DNA from: Candidatus Nitrosopumilus sp.
GTDB lineage: Archaea > Thermoproteota > Nitrososphaeria > Nitrososphaerales > Nitrosopumilaceae
Length of the DNA: 45,422 bases
Reading direction: 5' to 3'
NCBI GenBank assembly: GCA_029862085.1
Contig: JAOTXZ010000010.1
Span: 1-45,422, forward strand
Positions 41,851 to 45,422 of the stretch are shown piece by piece. The notes beneath the pieces are model-generated. The model was not told the origin of the DNA, did no database searches, and was given only the letters and a program-made list of their open reading frames with translations. Numbering within the stretch: the stretch's first letter is position 1; the number at the start of each line of letters is the position of its first letter. The translations under genes were made by a program, and so were the position numbers.

Positions 41851-42591
41851 TTGAAAATTGAAGATTATTTAGAATCGCTTCCCCAAAATTTAGTTACGGG
41901 AGATGATGTTCAACTATCTGATCAGGCATTTAGAGAAATTTTTAATTTTGCTGATTTAGGAAAAAATGATATTTTTTATCATCTTGGTTGTGGGGACGGA
42001 AAAGGAGTAAAGATAGCCATAGAAGAATTCAATGTGAAAAAGGGAATTGGAATTGATAATAATTCTCAGAAAATTGACCAAGCAAAAAAAAGTTCAGGTG
42101 AATTTTTCTGTGAAGATATTAAAAATTCAGAGTTCTCTGATGCTACTGTAATATTATTTTGGTTCACAGATGAGGAAATAATTAATCAGATGATTGAAAA
42201 ATTTGAAAAATTAAAACCTGGAACAAGAATAATAACAATTTGGGGACCATTACCTGATTGTCTTCCTGAACAAGTTAATTTTCCATACATTATCAATACT
42301 ATTCCCTTCAAAAAAACAAGCTCTATGCAGGAACAACTACTAGCAGTTTTTGGTGTTAAATGCGTAGACTTTGTAACTGCATGGGAATATGCTGAACGCT
42401 ATACCAAAGCAATTGGAGATCCAGGGGTGAAAAATGATCGATTCCTCACAATAATTCAAACTCTTGTAATTTGGATTAATGCAAAGAATTTAGGGGTTGC
42501 ATGTAGAGAGGAAATTCCAGAATCTATCAAAACCTATCTAAATATAATGAAAATGCATTTTGATATTGATTTTGAGCACCTTTTGAAATAA
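41851..42591 (+). CDS. SAM-dependent methyltransferase, possible protein lysine type
   Basis: The 246-residue protein has a class I SAM fold with motif I in FYHLGCGDGKGVKIAI (about 42-57) and an acidic residue after strand two in GIGIDNNSQ. The next motif, VILFWFTDEEI, lacks a clear NPPY. The LGCGDG motif and short N-terminal helix resemble archaeal aKMT-like protein lysine methyltransferases, which modify abundant chromatin or other proteins. The C-terminal 100 residues are not recognised. The TTG start is 25 bases after the UPF0147 gene. Confidence 0.75.
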   Translation: MKIEDYLESLPQNLVTGDDVQLSDQAFREIFNFADLGKNDIFYHLGCGDGKGVKIAIEEFNVKKGIGIDNNSQKIDQAKKSSGEFFCEDIKNSEFSDATVILFWFTDEEIINQMIEKFEKLKPGTRIITIWGPLPDCLPEQVNFPYIINTIPFKKTSSMQEQLLAVFGVKCVDFVTAWEYAERYTKAIGDPGVKNDRFLTIIQTLVIWINAKNLGVACREEIPESIKTYLNIMKMHFDIDFEHLLK

Positions 42592-42632
42592 TAAGGATTA
42601 ATCCTTTTATTTTGTTTAAGTAAAGAAAAGAC

Positions 42633-42980
42633 ATGGATGATAGAATAAACATCAATGTATCTGCCGTAGATTACGATAAAACTAGTAAAGCTATTACCCA
42701 AAAACTATCTCTTTTAGAAGAAATGGTTCACGGTAAGGATGATTTTGTAATGACTGATTCAGAGTTTGCCTTTGGCTGGCATTTTTTTGTTGTAAGTGTC
42801 AATAGGTCTCTTGTAGAGAAATTAGTTGAGCAAATGGGACCAGATTTTGATAGGTTAAAGGGAAAAGGAGTAGCAAAAAAATTTCTTAGCTGGATTGCTG
42901 ACAACATGGAAAGTAAGGAGCATCGATTCAAGCTTGCTATCAAAGAAGAAATGGAATCAAGCAAGTATGGTATTTTTTAA
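42633..42980 (+). CDS. hypothetical protein
   Basis: A 115-residue mixed alpha-beta protein (MDDRININVSAVDYDK ... FAFGWHFFVVSVNRSLVEKL). It has no signal peptide, membrane segment or known motif. The surface is charged and base composition matches the neighbours, so it is probably a conserved thaumarchaeal gene of unknown role. Confidence 0.65.
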   Translation: MDDRININVSAVDYDKTSKAITQKLSLLEEMVHGKDDFVMTDSEFAFGWHFFVVSVNRSLVEKLVEQMGPDFDRLKGKGVAKKFLSWIADNMESKEHRFKLAIKEEMESSKYGIF

Positions 42981-43016
42981 TTTTAAACAATAATGGAAAA
43001 AAAAATTCTAAATTTG

Positions 43017-43208
43017 CTAATTGTTATTGAATAAACCTACATAATTTAGTTGAACTTGATTTGTGTCGCATTGGGGACATTTATTGTATTCTTTAGGGAA
43101 TATAACGTTACAAACAATACAATTAATAGTTAAATTCGAATCCAACAATCCTACTTTTTTTGCCTTTTCTATTAATTCCATAGAGTAGGATTGTTTTGAA
43201 TTATTCAT
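43017..43208 (-). CDS. small zinc-ribbon protein
   Basis: The 63-residue protein has two Cys pairs, CIVC (about 30-33) and CPQC (about 44-47), spaced as in a single zinc ribbon. A helical N-terminus (SMELIEKAKKVGLL) precedes them. A good ribosome binding site (AGGAG) lies nine bases upstream of ATG 43208, inside the end of the small gene at 43201-43326. Role unknown; zinc ribbons of this kind often bind nucleic acid or protein. Confidence 0.7.
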   Translation of the reverse strand: MNNSKQSYSMELIEKAKKVGLLDSNLTINCIVCNVIFPKEYNKCPQCDTNQVQLNYVGLFNNN

Positions 43209-43326
43209 GATAAATTTCTCCTGAATTATTTTGATTTTGATATTGTTTGGAATTATCTTTGATTAATTCTGTGGTTTTCATTAGTTGAATAATTGTTTTA
43301 AATTCAAGTAAATTGGTTGAATCCAT
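43201..43326 (-). CDS. small protein upstream of the zinc-ribbon gene
   Basis: A 41-codon frame from ATG 43326 (MDSTNLLEFKTIIQLMKTTEL) to TAA at 43201, overlapping the zinc-ribbon gene by eight bases. In-frame ATG codons at 43341 and 43350 could extend it by five or eight residues. It is helical at first, then Gln and Asn rich. The overlap and the zinc-ribbon gene's ribosome binding site inside it suggest a two-gene unit. Could be a leader peptide. Confidence 0.45.
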   Translation of the reverse strand: MDSTNLLEFKTIIQLMKTTELIKDNSKQYQNQNNSGEIYHE

Positions 43327-43619
43327 TTTATCATTGATCATTACTATCATTATATGTTAAAATGATACTTAAGCGGGATCTTTTGTAATACCAAAATTTT
43401 ACGTGTTATTTTACAAATTAAGCACATTATTTCTTTGTGTAAAACAGATATGTTACAATTAAAATTATTTAAAAAATGAAAATAGAAAAAATTTGGTTAA
43501 CTCACTAATTATGAATGAAATATGGAATTATTTTGTGAAAAAATTCAATTGTTTCTTATGTAACGTTATTATTGTTACAAAAAATAAGATTTAAACACCT
43601 CAAAATATTTTAAAAAACA
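43327..43619. other. AT-rich intergenic region before the protease gene
   Basis: Nearly 300 bases of very AT-rich DNA between the zinc-ribbon pair and the protease. I see no coding sequence. It holds TGTTACA at 43451-43457 and at 43573-43579. The latter is one arm of a perfect inverted repeat TGTAAC-N9-GTTACA (43559-43579), about 40 bases before the protease start. GATTTAAACACC near 43590 is the likely TATA region. Confidence 0.45.
43559..43579. promoter_or_regulatory. inverted repeat upstream of the protease gene
   Basis: TGTAAC and GTTACA are perfect arms around nine bases, sited just before the likely TATA region, a possible activator or repressor site. The TGTTACA half occurs again at 43451. 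Confidence 0.4.
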
Positions 43620-45422
43620 GTGAAACGAAAGTTTCGGGCTAGCAACAAAATAAAAATATTTTCTGCGATGTTTGTAATTTCTCTATTATCCTTAAGCATA
43701 GTTTCGTTTGATTCTGCCTTTGCAAAACCAGATGATTTACCACACCAGGCTCGTGCACAAATTCCAGATAACCAATCAAATGAAAGACCACAATTTGTCT
43801 CAGCAATGGGCCCCGTCAAAGATAAAGATCTTTATGTGCACATTTGGGTTTTGGTTCCACCTGGAGGTGACAGGAATGAAATTGTGATTAAAGCTCTTGA
43901 AAAACGTGGAGTCGATAGAAATGAAATTGTGATTAAAGCTCTTTCCAATAACGGAAACCAACCCGAATTTGTAGGTGAAAAATTTTCAACTACGGGTCTG
44001 TATTGGGACCAATTTGGTGATGTTGCTCTTGATAATGATTTTGTAACTCAAAATTATAATCCCTTAAATGATCCTTCAGGTGGAGGAGGGCTTGTTGCGT
44101 TACTTAACACCCATTCTACTTGGACCAATGTGGTTTCCTCATCGTTTGCTTTTGATTATGGTGGTGTAACTACCAGTTGTGGTTCTCTTGTGCCAGAATG
44201 TACGCAGTTTTTGTTCCAAACTTTTGATGGGAAAAATGATGTTGCATGGTTACCACTAACTGAAAGTAATGTATTGGGTGTAACTTGGTCAGGAACCTCT
44301 ATTGACGAAGCAGATATGGCTTTGAACACCAACTTCTCTTGGGCTACAAATGGAAACGATATTGACATTGAAACAGTTTTGCTTCATGAAAATGGACATG
44401 TCGCAGGACTTGGTCATTCAACTGATGGTGAAGCTGTAATGTATCCTTCTTATCATGGTGTTCTGCGGTTTTTACAATCTGACGACATTGATGGAATTTC
44501 TTCATTGTATCCTGCCGTAATTATCCCAACTATTCCAATCTATTACGATGACATGGAAAGTGGAGAAAATGGATGGACCACAACAGGTGATCCTGGATTG
44601 TGGCATCAGTCAACAAACCGTCCTAACTCGCCAACGATTTCTTGGTATTATGGAGATGAAGATAATGATCCCCCTACTTATAATACTGGTGGTGTCAATT
44701 CTGGAAATCTAACTTCACCCATAATTAATCTTGATGGTGCGACAAGTGCACTTTTGGAATTTTATGAATGGAGTAGTATGGAAAATGGTCCGGATTGGGA
44801 TCGCACCAGAGTCCAAGCATCTTCTGATGGATCAAATTGGAATACAGTTTTTGAATCTCATGAAACATTTGGTTCATGGGAAAAACGTGAAGTTAACTTG
44901 AACTCTTATGCTGGTGGTGATGTTTACCTTCGATTCTGGTTTGACACAATTGATGGACAGTTTAATGATTTTGAAGGATGGTATGTTGATGATGTCAAGG
45001 TACTAGTAGATAATACAAATACGAATCCAAACATTCCACCTACAGCTGATGCTGGTGGTCCATACACAGGAATAGAAGGGGTTGCAATAATCTTTGACGG
45101 TTCAGGATCTACTGACTCTGATGGAACTATTGTATCGTATGATTGGAACTTTGGTGATGGAAACACTGGAACTGGAGTATCACCATCTCACACTTATGCA
45201 GCATCTGGAACCTATTCTGTTTCACTTACTGTAACTGATGATGATGGTGCAACTGATGACACAGATTCTCCAACTGATGCAATAATAGATCCTTCTCCAA
45301 ACATTCCACCTACAGCTGATGCTGGTGGTCCATACACAGGAATAGAAGGGGTTGCAATAATCTTTGACGGTTCAGGATCTACTGACTCTGATGGAACTAT
45401 TGTATCGTATGATTGGAACTTT
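43620..45422 (+). CDS. secreted matrixin-like metalloprotease with PKD repeats, 3' end missing
   Basis: The frame opens with GTG 43620 after an in-frame stop at 43611 and runs off the window, giving 601 residues so far. A signal peptide ends near DSAFA (residue about 36). A pro-region (40-125) with a 15-residue tandem repeat follows. The catalytic domain contains HENGHVAGLGHS (H256, E257, H260, H266), the zinc motif of matrixins, and a Met-turn VMYP with M274. Residues about 310-465 look like a jelly-roll domain (GWYVDDVKVLV), then PKD domains start at 470. It is probably an extracellular protease degrading or processing surface proteins. The C-terminal anchor is beyond the window. Confidence 0.88.
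   Translation, partial: MKRKFRASNKIKIFSAMFVISLLSLSIVSFDSAFAKPDDLPHQARAQIPDNQSNERPQFVSAMGPVKDKDLYVHIWVLVPPGGDRNEIVIKALEKRGVDRNEIVIKALSNNGNQPEFVGEKFSTTGLYWDQFGDVALDNDFVTQNYNPLNDPSGGGGLVALLNTHSTWTNVVSSSFAFDYGGVTTSCGSLVPECTQFLFQTFDGKNDVAWLPLTESNVLGVTWSGTSIDEADMALNTNFSWATNGNDIDIETVLLHENGHVAGLGHSTDGEAVMYPSYHGVLRFLQSDDIDGISSLYPAVIIPTIPIYYDDMESGENGWTTTGDPGLWHQSTNRPNSPTISWYYGDEDNDPPTYNTGGVNSGNLTSPIINLDGATSALLEFYEWSSMENGPDWDRTRVQASSDGSNWNTVFESHETFGSWEKREVNLNSYAGGDVYLRFWFDTIDGQFNDFEGWYVDDVKVLVDNTNTNPNIPPTADAGGPYTGIEGVAIIFDGSGSTDSDGTIVSYDWNFGDGNTGTGVSPSHTYAASGTYSVSLTVTDDDGATDDTDSPTDAIIDPSPNIPPTADAGGPYTGIEGVAIIFDGSGSTDSDGTIVSYDWNF
43869..43958 (+). repeat. two 45-base units in the protease pro-region
   Basis: Two units (43869-43913 and 43914-43958) code for DRNEIVIKALEKRGV and DRNEIVIKALSNNGN. 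The first ten codons of each are nearly identical in DNA, pointing to a recent local duplication. Confidence 0.85.
45027..45422 (+). repeat. 270-base tandem PKD repeat, exact over the visible part
   Basis: A unit starting CCAAACATTCCACCTACAGC at 45027 begins again at 45297. The 126 bases visible of the second copy appear identical to 45027-45152. One unit codes for 90 residues, a PKD domain with YDWNFGDGNTG and SHTYAASGTYSVSLTV. More copies probably lie beyond the window end. Confidence 0.9.

Overview
The window looks like a chromosome segment of an ammonia-oxidising archaeon of the Nitrososphaerota (Thaumarchaeota), most like the marine Nitrosopumilus group. The reasons are strongly AT-rich DNA, several secreted proteins ending in a PEFG-type C-terminal sorting signal, a large S-layer-like protein, a two-domain multicopper oxidase, archaeal-type translation and transcription genes (uS13, uS4, uS2, RpoN), archaeal isoprenoid enzymes, frequent TTG starts, and TATA boxes about 25-30 bases before start codons (leaderless transcripts). 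There is no rRNA, CRISPR array, transposase, integrase or prophage gene.

Layout. 1-3.0 kb: four consecutive PEFG-CTERM surface protein genes, the first cut by the window edge; three share an almost identical 3' block. 3.0-8.0 kb: a nickel-pincer-cofactor set (cysteine desulfurase, LarE and LarC on the minus strand; LarB on the plus strand) wrapped around a malate dehydrogenase. 8.0-14.5 kb: a B12-type radical SAM protein, a CFI-box surface protein with a Pro-Glu linker, a small membrane protein and a 1067-residue S-layer-like protein. 14.5-19.4 kb: metal handling, with a CDF exporter carrying three C-terminal domains, a ZIP transporter coupled to a multicopper oxidase behind palindrome-rich control DNA, an ArsR-like regulator and a 50-residue Cys-rich protein. 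19.4-25.1 kb: uS13, uS4, GlmS, and a minus-strand cofactor group (CobT-like, MBL-fold hydrolase, NAD(P)HX epimerase). 25.2-27.9 kb: an extracellular Kelch protein with a PEFG end, a secreted helical protein and a translin homologue.

28.0-34.4 kb holds tRNA-Leu(GAG) facing a compact informational and isoprenoid operon: rpoN, enolase, uS2, MEMO-like protein, mevalonate kinase, isopentenyl phosphate kinase, type I IPP isomerase and geranylgeranyl-PP synthase, with overlapping or very close genes. Together the last four cover the later steps of the archaeal mevalonate route to membrane lipids. 34.4-43.4 kb is mixed housekeeping: a class III cyclase-like protein, PCMT, UspA, GltX, an FAH-family enzyme, GNAT, Rieske ferredoxin, UPF0147, a methyltransferase and small Zn-ribbon genes. 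From 43.6 kb to the right edge runs a secreted matrixin-like metalloprotease with exact tandem PKD repeats, cut by the window end.

The most interesting system is the LarB/LarC/LarE set without a visible LarA client enzyme. Its LarE has the three-cysteine signature of the [4Fe-4S] type and is translationally coupled to a cysteine desulfurase, with malate dehydrogenase between the two arms. This suggests a nickel-pincer-dependent 2-hydroxyacid enzyme elsewhere in the genome. Other points of note are the palindromic control region of the MCO-ZIP operon, an IPP isomerase lacking its catalytic Cys, a cyclase with altered transition-state residues, and a shared TATA element between a tRNA gene and rpoN. 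All family assignments were made by reading motifs; no database search was run.
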